In this document: positions 16,319 through 24,123 of the stretch, in pieces
Layout of the letters: every line of letters begins with the position of its first letter
Numbering within the stretch: the stretch's first letter is position 1
From: Mycolicibacterium gadium
Lineage (GTDB): Bacteria > Actinomycetota > Actinomycetes > Mycobacteriales > Mycobacteriaceae
Length of the DNA stretch: 64,000 nucleotides
NCBI RefSeq assembly: GCF_010728925.1
Contig: NZ_AP022608.1
Location: 124,001-188,000, forward strand
Reading direction: 5' to 3'
Made by a program: the position numbers and the translations under genes
The notes under the pieces: generated by a model
Databases searched by the model: none
The model's input: the letters and a program-made list of their open reading frames with translations, nothing else
Told to the model about the DNA's origin: nothing

Positions 16319-17009
16319 GAACAAGCCCGACGACGATCTCGCGGAATGGGATGCCGCCTACGTGCTCGGCGCGCTGAACCCGAACGATCAGCGGACCTAT
16401 GAGAACTATCTCGCCACGAACCCCGAGCGAAACGCCGAGTTCGGCGAACTGGCCGGGATGCCTGACATTCTCGACGTGCTCAGCCCGGAAGAGGCCCTGG
16501 CATTGACCGACCTCGCGGGCGGTCCGCCGACCGGCGATCGCCGGGACAACGTGACGTCGTTTTCCACCGCCTCGGCGAAGCGGCAGCGGCGGTCCGGGCG
16601 GGCCATCGCGGTCGTGGTGGCGGCCGCCGCGGCGTTGGCGATCGTCGGCGGCGTAGTCGGGGCGACTGTCTTTCCCCGCACGACGTCGGTACAGACGGTG
16701 GCGATGTCACCGATGCAGCCCGGGTCGCGTCCCGGCCTCACCGCCCAACTCGCCGTCACGGAAAAGAAGTGGGGGACCGAGCTCAACTGGTCCTGCGAGT
16801 ACACGAAGGATTGGTCGCGCGAGGTCGACAGCTACGACATTGTCGTCACGACGAAGAGCGGCGGGCAGATGGTCGTGGGTTCTTGGCGTCCTGCCGGAGA
16901 CGAAGCCGCCGGATTGTCGGCCGCGACCAGCATTCCGACATCGGAGATCGCCAAGGTCGATATTCGGGTGACCGGCACCGATGAACCGCTGGCCGTCACC
17001 AATCTCTGA
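16311..17009 (+). CDS. Anti-sigma factor (RslA/RskA-like membrane protein)
   Basis: A 232-residue protein starting at GTG 16311 with GGAAAGGGGGG upstream, overlapping the sigma gene by eight bases. The N-terminal cytosolic domain (WDAAYVLGALNPNDQRTYEN and FGELAGMPDIL) is recognisable as a sigma-binding anti-sigma fold. One membrane helix (AIAVVVAAAAALAIVGGVVG, near residue 100) leads to an extracytoplasmic RskA-type domain of about 110 residues. The zinc motif HxxxCxxC of ZAS anti-sigmas is absent: the region carries TNPERNAEFG instead. Release is therefore probably by proteolysis rather than zinc/redox sensing. The signal is unknown. Confidence 0.82.
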   Translation: MTENKPDDDLAEWDAAYVLGALNPNDQRTYENYLATNPERNAEFGELAGMPDILDVLSPEEALALTDLAGGPPTGDRRDNVTSFSTASAKRQRRSGRAIAVVVAAAAALAIVGGVVGATVFPRTTSVQTVAMSPMQPGSRPGLTAQLAVTEKKWGTELNWSCEYTKDWSREVDSYDIVVTTKSGGQMVVGSWRPAGDEAAGLSAATSIPTSEIAKVDIRVTGTDEPLAVTNL

Positions 17010-17073
17010 GCGTTCACCGCGAGTCGGATGACGGCAGAAACGTGATCGGCGCCACGCTCATCAGCACGATGTA

Positions 17074-17089
17074 GGCCCTGCGTAGGGCC
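17074..17089 (+). terminator. Weak hairpin between anti-sigma gene and PKS
   Basis: GGCCCT-GCGT-AGGGCC forms a perfect 6-bp stem, 65 bases after the anti-sigma stop. No T-run follows, so intrinsic termination is only a possibility. Confidence 0.25.
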
Positions 17090-17138
17090 CAATTCCGGCG
17101 CCTCATATGCCAGGATGGCCACCATGATGCGGGGTTTG

Positions 17139-17157
17139 TTAGGCAAGGCTACCCAGA
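17139..17157 (+). promoter_or_regulatory. IdeR-like iron box upstream of the PKS gene
   Basis: TTAGGCAAGGCTACCCAGA matches 14 of 19 positions of the IdeR consensus TTAGGTTAGGCTAACCTAA and lies 28 bases before the PKS start. Iron-dependent repression of the PKS is the expected effect. Confidence 0.6.
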
Positions 17158-17184
17158 CTTTCGAGCACGCCGGGCTTCGTTGAT

Positions 17185-20100
17185 ATGGCAGCTACCCCTG
17201 AGCCGGTCGCAATAGTCGGCATCGGCTGCCGGCTGGCGGGCAGCATCAACGACCCCGCGCAGTTCTGGACCTTCCTGATCGAAGGCCGCAGCGACGTACG
17301 AGAGGTGCCCGAGGAGCGCTGGGAACCGTATCTGCGCCGGGATCCGCGCAACGCGGCGGTGCTGAAGGAGACCACGCGCTGGGGCACCTTCCTCGACGAC
17401 CTGGCCGGGTTCGACGCCGAGTTCTTCGGGGTGTCACCGCGCGAGGCGGAACTGATGGATCCCCAGCAGCGGCTGGCGCTCGAAGTGAGCTGGGAAGCGC
17501 TCGAACACGCGGGTGTGCAGCCGCGCACGTTGGCGGGCACCGACACCGCCGTGCTCATGGGCGTCAACTCCGACGACTACGGCAAGCTGATCATGGAGGA
17601 CCTGCCGGGCATCGAGGCATGGACCGGGATCGGCACGTCCCTGTGTGGCATCGCCAACCGGGTGTCACACCTGCTCGATCTGCGCGGGCCGAGCGTCGCA
17701 CTGGACGCCGCGTGCGCCGCATCGCTGGTGGCCGTGCACCAGGCCTGCCAGATGCTTCGCTCCGGTGAGACGTCGCTGGCGCTGGCCGGCGGTGTCAGCG
17801 CGCTGATCGGCCCAGGGCTGACGCGTGTGCTCGACGAGGCGGGGGCGACGGCCCCGGATGGGCGCTGCAAGACGTTCGACGCCGGTGCCGACGGTTACGG
17901 GCGCGGCGAGGGCGCGGCCGTGGTCGTCCTCAAACGCCTGACCGATGCGGTGCGCGACGGTGATCGGATCCTCGCCCTGGTGCGCGGCGGTGCGATCGCG
18001 CAGGACGGCCGTACGGTGGGCATCATGTCGCCCAACGGCGACGCTCAAGCCGACATGTTCGCCCGGGCGTGCGAGTCGGCCGGTGTGCCGCCCGCGAGCG
18101 TCGACTTCGTCGAGGCGCACGGAACCGGCACACCGACAGGCGATCCCACCGAGGTGCGGGCGTTGGCGTCCGTCTACGGAGTCAATCGCCCGGCGGACGC
18201 GCCGTGCCGAATCGGATCGGTGAAGCCGAACGTCGGCCATCTGGAAGGTGGCGCGGGCGTGGTCGGCCTCGTCAAGGCGGCGCTGGCCCTGCACCACGAA
18301 GCGATCCCGCCGACCGCCGGGGTGAAAACGCTGACCCCCGAGGTCGATTGGGCGACCAGCGGCCTGCGGGTGCCGACCGTCGTCGAACCGTGGGAGCGCA
18401 CCGGCGACGCACCGCGTCGCGCCGCGGTGTGCAGCTACGGCTACGGCGGCACGATCGCCCACATACTGCTCGAGGAAGCCCCCCTGCCAGAGACACCGCC
18501 TGCCGCCGAGGTTTCAGCCATGCCGACGGTCGTCCCGATCTCGGCGCGCTCAACGGCGCGGGTGCGCACCCAGGCCCGTGTGCTGGCCGATCATTTGCGC
18601 GCCGGCGACAACGGACTCGATCGCGTCGCGGCGACGGCGTGGGTGCGTCGCTCGCACGAATCGGCAAGGGCCGCGGTGGTTGCGGAGAACATCGACGCTC
18701 TGGTGGCCGGGCTGGACGCGCTCGCCGACGACGAACCCCATCCAATGGTCGTGACCGGCAACGCCTTCGCGACCGAAGATGCGGTGTGGGTGTTCTCCGG
18801 CCACGGATCGCACTGGACCGGTATGGGGCAACAACTGCTCGACCGTGCGCCCGCATTCAGCGCGGTCATCGACGCGATCGATCCGGTGTTCCGCGACGAG
18901 CTGGGATTCTGTGCACGCGATGCGCTGCGCACCGGCGAACTCGGCGGAACCGACCGCGTGCAGGCATTGACGTTTGCGATGCAGGTGGGCCTTGCGGCGG
19001 TGCTGCGCGAGCGGGGAGTGACACCCGCCGCGGTCATCGGGCACTCGGTGGGCGAGGTCGCCGCATGTGTGACCGCAGGTGTGTTCGACCTGACGGTGGG
19101 CGCCGCGGTGGCGTGCTATCGAGCGCGTGGATTCCAGTCGGTGATGGGCGACGGCGCCATGGCATTGGTGCGCCTGCCCTTCACCGAAGCCGAACGGAGA
19201 CTCGAGGGACATCGCGGTGTGGTTGCCGCGATCAGCGCTTCACCCGCATCGACCGTCGTGTCCGGCACCATCAGCGCCGTCGAGCAGATCTGCCAGATTT
19301 GGGCCGACGACGGCGTGATGATCCGCCGCGTCAACACCGACGTGGCGTTCCACAGTCCGGCGATGGATGCGCTGACCGGCGAACTCGGTCGACTCACCGC
19401 AGAGCTACCGCCGCCGCGCCCCGCCGAAATCCCGTTGTACACAACGGCACTGACCGATCCGAGGTCGACGGCACCTCGCGACCAGCACTACTGGGTGAGC
19501 AACCTTCGCGATCGCGTGCGCTTCGCCGAAGCGGTGACCGCAGCGGCCGAGGACGGTCATCGGCTGTTCCTGGAGGTGTCCGCCCACCCCGTCGTCTCAC
19601 ATTCGATCGTGGAGACGTTGACGCACGCGGGCATCGACGAGCATGAGGTCGTCCCGGTGCTCCGCCGCGACCGTCCGGAGCTGCAATCGGTGGCCACTGC
19701 GGTGGGCGCCCTGTACTGCAACGGCGCCCCTGTACGCCACGGCATTGGTGCCTCCACGCCATGGGACGACTCGCTGCCCGTCACGCAGTGGCAGCACCGC
19801 CGCTTCTGGCGCACGCCGACGCCGCCGCCCGGTGGTCGCGGCGTGCATGACGTCGACACCCACACCCTGCTGGGCGGGCGGATGGACGTGACAGGCGCCG
19901 TCGCATCCACCATGTGGCAGACCCGCCTGGATATGGACAACCGCCCGTATCCGGGCAACCATCCCGTGCAGAATACGGAAATCGTCCCTGCCGCAGTCAT
20001 TTTGAACACCTTTCTAGGGGCGGTCGCCAATCTGAACACGCGCTCTGACCGGTCGGGTACCGACCTCGTGGACGTCCGCCTGCGCACCCCGGTGGCGCCG

Positions 20101-22365
20101 AGCCGCGCCCGCGATGTGCAGGTGGTCCTGCAGGACCGCGGGCTGACGCTGTCGACGCGGCTGGTGGACGACGACGACCCTGCCGATGACGGCGGGTGGC
20201 TCACCCACAGCAGCGCGGTCGCCGCCGCCGACGACGACATCGAGGATCTTCTCGGACAGGTGATCGACGAGTTTGCCGCGCGTCAGCGGTGTGCCGACGT
20301 CCTTGCGCCGGACCACATCGTGGACACCCTGGCGACGCTCGGTGTCGCGGCGATGGGATTCGATTGGGAGATAATCGATCTGCGCCGCGCCAATTCAGAG
20401 CTGATCGCGCGGGTCGCCGCCCACGGCGACCGGACTGCGCCTGCGACGTGGGCGTCGCTGCTCGATGCGGCGACATCGGCGGCCTCCACGATTTTCGACG
20501 GACCACCGCGGCTGCGGATGCCTGCCCGGATAGAGCGTGTGCAGGTGTACGGCCGTCCGCCGGCAGTCGCGGTGCTGCAGGTTCGACGCCGGCCAGGCAC
20601 CACCACGACCGATGTGCTGATCGCCGACGAGTCGGGCACCGTGCACGCATCCCTCACCGGGATGTCGTTCGAGGAACTCGAAAACCCTGCCGGAAGCGAT
20701 CTTTCGCGGATGCTGCACCACGTCACGTGGCATTCGATCGCGTGGGCCGAGGGCGAACGGCCGTCCGCGGTGTTTGTCATCGGCGGAGACGCCGACACCC
20801 GACGCTTCGTGACCCGCGATCTCTCCGCCGTCGAGGTGCCCCATGTGACATATGCCGATCCGGGCGAGATCGCCGAGGCCGCAGGCGAACTGGATCGCGA
20901 TGCTGTAGTACTGGTCCTGCCCCGCACGCACGACACCCCGCAGAGATCGGTCCAGGTCGTCATGCACACGTTGCGGCACCTACTCGATCGCGGGGCGAAG
21001 GCCCGCGTGTGGGTGCTCACCCAGGGCGTGCACGAAGGCGGCAATGTCGTCCACGCCCCGCTGTGGGGGCTGGCTCGCGTCGCGGCCGCCGAGCATCCCG
21101 AGATCTTCGGCGGTGTCCTCGACGTGGGCGATGCGAACCTGCCCGTCGGCGCCCTCGCATCGCTTCGCGGTCATCCCGTCGTCGTGATCCGCGACGGCGA
21201 CGCCAAGGTCGCGCGGTTGGCCTTCGCCGGGCGGGGGACCGGGACACCCATGCAGTGTTCGCCGGGTGGTACTTACCTGATCACCGGCGGCACAGGCCTT
21301 CTCGGCCTGAGGATGGCGCAGCGCCTCGCCGATATCGGCGCTCGGCGCATTGTTCTGCTTTCTCGCTCAGGCATGTTGGACCGTGCCGAGTGGCGAGACT
21401 CGGCGGAATCCGAGCTGATTCGCACCGTGGCCGCGCTCGAGGAGCGAGGGGTGTCGGTCCACGTCATGCCGCTCGATATCGGCGCACCCGATGCCGTCGA
21501 GGCGCTGCGCGTCGCGCTGCGGCATCTGCCACCCGTGCGGGGTGTCATCCATGCCGCCGGCGTGGAAGCAGGTGCGCTGCTTGTCAACACGGGTGCCGAA
21601 GATTTCGAGATGGCGATGCACCCCAAGGTGGACGGGACCTTGACATTGCACGAGGTCTTCCCGCCGGAGCAGTTGGATTGGATGATCCTGTTCTCGTCGT
21701 GCGGTTACCTCGCGGGCTTTCCGGGGCAGGGTGCCTACGCGTGCGCGAACTCGTTCCTCGACGTCATGGCCCGCCATCGCCGTCGTCTCGGCGACCGCAC
21801 CGTCAGCATCGCGTGGACGGCGTGGCGAGGTTTGGGTATGGGTTCGACGTCCGGCTTCGTCGCCGCTCAGCTGGACGCGCTCGGCATGGGCGCCATCGGT
21901 GCTGACGAGGCGGTCCGTGCGCTCGATCTGGCGATGCGCGATGATCAGCCGAATGTCGTTGTGCTTCCGGTCCTCCCGGGAGCCACCGCGGTTCCGATGC
22001 TCGCCGATGTAGCGCCCGTCGAGGACGATGGGTCGGCGCCGGCGGATCCGGCGGCGGGCAGTTTTGCGGGAGACGACGGCGAGCCCGACCCGAAGCGCGT
22101 CATCGAGTGCGTCGTCGGCGCCGTTTCGGCCCAGCTTGGTCTCTCGGAAGACGACGTGGAGACCGGGTTGCCGCTGGTGGAGATCGGTGTCGATTCGATC
22201 ATGACCGTCGGACTGTTGCGTCAGCTCGAGAAGCAGACCGGGGTTCCGCTGCCGCCGACGCTGCTGTGGGAATACCCCACCGCGGCCGCGGTGTCGGAGC
22301 GCATCACTGAGCTGCTCGCATCGCCGGAGGCCGCGCAGGAGTCCTGCGAAGTCCCGGTGTCCTGA
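17185..22365 (+). CDS. Iterative type I PKS, candidate 6-methylsalicylate synthase
   Basis: A 1726-residue single-module PKS. The KS (about 1-430) has Cys177 in DAACAASL and His in EAHGTGT and NVGHLEGG. The AT (about 530-840) has Ser621 in GHSVGEVAA and VAFHS, the malonyl type. The TH/DH region (about 890-1190) contains HTLLGGRMDV and GNHPVQNTEIVPAAV. A full KR (about 1360-1560) has TYLITGGTGLLG and SSCGYLAGFPGQGAYAC. The ACP carries Ser1671 in GVDSIMT. There is no enoyl reductase, methyltransferase or thioesterase. This order and size equal 6-methylsalicylate synthases (fungal MSAS, bacterial ChlB1). A single KR with no TE argues against orsellinate synthase, which lacks KR. The gene has an IdeR-like box and sits 11 bases from convergent mbtA, where M. 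tuberculosis has mbtI nearby. The ATG at 17185 lacks a strong ribosome site. Confidence 0.85.
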   Translation: MAATPEPVAIVGIGCRLAGSINDPAQFWTFLIEGRSDVREVPEERWEPYLRRDPRNAAVLKETTRWGTFLDDLAGFDAEFFGVSPREAELMDPQQRLALEVSWEALEHAGVQPRTLAGTDTAVLMGVNSDDYGKLIMEDLPGIEAWTGIGTSLCGIANRVSHLLDLRGPSVALDAACAASLVAVHQACQMLRSGETSLALAGGVSALIGPGLTRVLDEAGATAPDGRCKTFDAGADGYGRGEGAAVVVLKRLTDAVRDGDRILALVRGGAIAQDGRTVGIMSPNGDAQADMFARACESAGVPPASVDFVEAHGTGTPTGDPTEVRALASVYGVNRPADAPCRIGSVKPNVGHLEGGAGVVGLVKAALALHHEAIPPTAGVKTLTPEVDWATSGLRVPTVVEPWERTGDAPRRAAVCSYGYGGTIAHILLEEAPLPETPPAAEVSAMPTVVPISARSTARVRTQARVLADHLRAGDNGLDRVAATAWVRRSHESARAAVVAENIDALVAGLDALADDEPHPMVVTGNAFATEDAVWVFSGHGSHWTGMGQQLLDRAPAFSAVIDAIDPVFRDELGFCARDALRTGELGGTDRVQALTFAMQVGLAAVLRERGVTPAAVIGHSVGEVAACVTAGVFDLTVGAAVACYRARGFQSVMGDGAMALVRLPFTEAERRLEGHRGVVAAISASPASTVVSGTISAVEQICQIWADDGVMIRRVNTDVAFHSPAMDALTGELGRLTAELPPPRPAEIPLYTTALTDPRSTAPRDQHYWVSNLRDRVRFAEAVTAAAEDGHRLFLEVSAHPVVSHSIVETLTHAGIDEHEVVPVLRRDRPELQSVATAVGALYCNGAPVRHGIGASTPWDDSLPVTQWQHRRFWRTPTPPPGGRGVHDVDTHTLLGGRMDVTGAVASTMWQTRLDMDNRPYPGNHPVQNTEIVPAAVILNTFLGAVANLNTRSDRSGTDLVDVRLRTPVAPSRARDVQVVLQDRGLTLSTRLVDDDDPADDGGWLTHSSAVAAADDDIEDLLGQVIDEFAARQRCADVLAPDHIVDTLATLGVAAMGFDWEIIDLRRANSELIARVAAHGDRTAPATWASLLDAATSAASTIFDGPPRLRMPARIERVQVYGRPPAVAVLQVRRRPGTTTTDVLIADESGTVHASLTGMSFEELENPAGSDLSRMLHHVTWHSIAWAEGERPSAVFVIGGDADTRRFVTRDLSAVEVPHVTYADPGEIAEAAGELDRDAVVLVLPRTHDTPQRSVQVVMHTLRHLLDRGAKARVWVLTQGVHEGGNVVHAPLWGLARVAAAEHPEIFGGVLDVGDANLPVGALASLRGHPVVVIRDGDAKVARLAFAGRGTGTPMQCSPGGTYLITGGTGLLGLRMAQRLADIGARRIVLLSRSGMLDRAEWRDSAESELIRTVAALEERGVSVHVMPLDIGAPDAVEALRVALRHLPPVRGVIHAAGVEAGALLVNTGAEDFEMAMHPKVDGTLTLHEVFPPEQLDWMILFSSCGYLAGFPGQGAYACANSFLDVMARHRRRLGDRTVSIAWTAWRGLGMGSTSGFVAAQLDALGMGAIGADEAVRALDLAMRDDQPNVVVLPVLPGATAVPMLADVAPVEDDGSAPADPAAGSFAGDDGEPDPKRVIECVVGAVSAQLGLSEDDVETGLPLVEIGVDSIMTVGLLRQLEKQTGVPLPPTLLWEYPTAAAVSERITELLASPEAAQESCEVPVS

Positions 22366-22376
22366 TCGCCGGGAGA

Positions 22377-24029
22377 TCAGGACGACGCGAGCTGCGCCAC
22401 GACCTTCTTCTTGTCGACCTTGCCCACCGCGGTCTTGGGCAGCGCCGGCATCGGCGCGAGCACATCGGGGCGTGAGTGTGCGGAAACGCCCCGTTCATCG
22501 AGGAACTGGTTCAGCTCGGCGAGCGTGATCGCGCGTCCTCTGAAGACGACTGCAGCGCAGATCTTTTCGCCGAGGTAGTCGTCGGGTAACGCAACCGCAG
22601 CCGCGGCGTCGATCGCCGGATGTGCGAACAGGTGCTCCTCCAAGTCGGAAGCGGATACGGTCTCACCTCCGCGGTGAATGACATCCTTGATCCGCCCGGT
22701 GACCTCCACGTAGCCCGCCCTCGGGCCGTCGGCGAAGATGCGCACCCGATCCCCGGAGCGGTAGAAACCGTCGGGGCTGAACGACCGTGCGTTGGCCTCC
22801 TCGGCGCGGTAATAGCCGTTGAGCGTGTAAGGGCCACGCACCAGCAGCTCGCCCTCCTCGCCCGGGGCGACTTCGCGGCCCGCCTCGTCGACCACTCGCA
22901 TCTCGTCCAAGGGGGACATCGGCTTTCCCTGGGTGTTCACAACGACGTCGACGGGATCGCCGATGCGGGTGAAGTTGAGCATTCCTTCTGCCATGCCGAA
23001 GATCTGGGACAATCCGGGGGTCAACCCGTCGAGGATGTAACGCGCCTCCTCGGGCGTCATCCGTGAGCCGCCGACCTGGACCACGCGCAGCGATGTCGGC
23101 AGCACGGGCTCCCACTCACACGCCTGCGTCCACACCTTGGCGAGCGCGTTGACGAGCCCGGTGATGGTGACCGTGTGTCGGTCGATCACCGCGAACGCCG
23201 ACTCGGGACTGGGATCGGCGGTGAACACCGTCGTGGCGCCGACGGTCATTGAGCCCAGCAGGCCGGGGCAGCCCAGCGGAAAGTTGTGCCCCGCGGGCAG
23301 CGCGACGAGATACACGTCCTCGCCGGTCATCTCGTACGCCTGCGCGCACGCGGTCGCGTTGTAGACGTAGTCGTCGTGCGTGCGAGCGATCAGCTTCGGC
23401 AGGCCGGTCGTGCCGCCCGACACCAGCAGCAGCGCGGGGGTACCCGGGTCGACCGGCGCCTGATCGCGGATCGGACCGTCGAAATCGGCCAGCTCCGACC
23501 ACGATTGGAAGGGACCGGGGTCGCCATCGACGAACACGTGGTCCAATCGCGGATGTTCGCTCACCAGGGCCTGGGCCAGTTCCCGGTAGTCGAAACCGGC
23601 GACCCGATCGGCGACGACGAGACCGACCGCACCGCTCACGTCGGCGAAGTGGCTGAGTTCCGCGTAGCGATGACCCGGCAGACACATCACCGGGACGGCG
23701 CCCGCACGCAACAGCCCGAACAACGCGACGGCGAACTGCGCCGAATTGGGCAGCTGCAGCATCACCCGGTCACCGGGGGCGATACCGCGTTCCGCCAGTG
23801 CCGACGCGATCTGATTGGCACGCGCGTCCAGTTCGGCGAAGGTATACGTGGCGTCCGGATCGATCACCGCGGCTCGGTCCGGCCAGTTCGTCGCGGCATC
23901 GCTGAGGATCGAATCGAGCCGGCGTCCGGTCCAGAATCCGGCGCGGCGGTACTCGTCCGCGCGCTCGGCGGGAAATGGAACGAAACCGGTGGTGAGATCG
24001 CTGTGCTGAGGGTCGAGACCGGTGCTCAT
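22377..24029 (-). CDS. mbtA: Salicyl-AMP ligase/aryl adenylating enzyme MbtA
   Basis: A 550-residue stand-alone adenylation enzyme of the DhbE/EntE class. It activates the aryl acid as an AMP ester and loads it on the ArCP domain of MbtB. The P-loop LLLVSGGTTGLPKLI is near residue 200, the aryl-binding region PAGHNFPLGCPG near 250, and the hinge and catalytic Lys in GRIKDVIHRGGE and KTAVGKVDKK. The gene faces away from mbtB across a 94-base gap holding IdeR-like boxes and converges on the PKS. If the PKS makes 6-methylsalicylate, this enzyme would have to accept a 6-methyl group; pocket residues should be compared with salicylate-specific MbtA. Confidence 0.95.
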   Translation of the reverse strand: MSTGLDPQHSDLTTGFVPFPAERADEYRRAGFWTGRRLDSILSDAATNWPDRAAVIDPDATYTFAELDARANQIASALAERGIAPGDRVMLQLPNSAQFAVALFGLLRAGAVPVMCLPGHRYAELSHFADVSGAVGLVVADRVAGFDYRELAQALVSEHPRLDHVFVDGDPGPFQSWSELADFDGPIRDQAPVDPGTPALLLVSGGTTGLPKLIARTHDDYVYNATACAQAYEMTGEDVYLVALPAGHNFPLGCPGLLGSMTVGATTVFTADPSPESAFAVIDRHTVTITGLVNALAKVWTQACEWEPVLPTSLRVVQVGGSRMTPEEARYILDGLTPGLSQIFGMAEGMLNFTRIGDPVDVVVNTQGKPMSPLDEMRVVDEAGREVAPGEEGELLVRGPYTLNGYYRAEEANARSFSPDGFYRSGDRVRIFADGPRAGYVEVTGRIKDVIHRGGETVSASDLEEHLFAHPAIDAAAAVALPDDYLGEKICAAVVFRGRAITLAELNQFLDERGVSAHSRPDVLAPMPALPKTAVGKVDKKKVVAQLASS

Positions 24030-24073
24030 GGTGGGTGGGACCCCTCCGGGTAGGTGTGTTCGGCACCTCGAAT

Positions 24074-24115
24074 ATAAGGTAGCCTCGCCGAGTTACTTAG
24101 GGCAGCCTAATTTGG
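24074..24115. promoter_or_regulatory. Two IdeR-like boxes between mbtA and mbtB
   Basis: TTAGGGCAGCCTAATTTGG (24097-24115) matches 13 of 19 consensus positions and ATAAGGTAGCCTCGCCGAG (24074-24092) matches 12. They fill most of the divergent gap and lie directly before the mbtB ribosome site. One box per gene is likely. Confidence 0.65.
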
Positions 24116-24123
24116 AGGAGAGC

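Noticed and set aside
17185-22365. Assignment of the large PKS as a lipid-type Pks (mycocerosate or phthiocerol family) or as an MbtC/MbtD fusion
   Set aside because: It lacks an ER and uses a malonyl-type AT, and separate mbtC and mbtD genes are present downstream.
24022-24123. Earlier start for mbtB overlapping mbtA
   Set aside because: The segment covers the promoter with IdeR-like boxes, and GTG 24124 has a strong GGAGGAG site and begins at the carrier domain.
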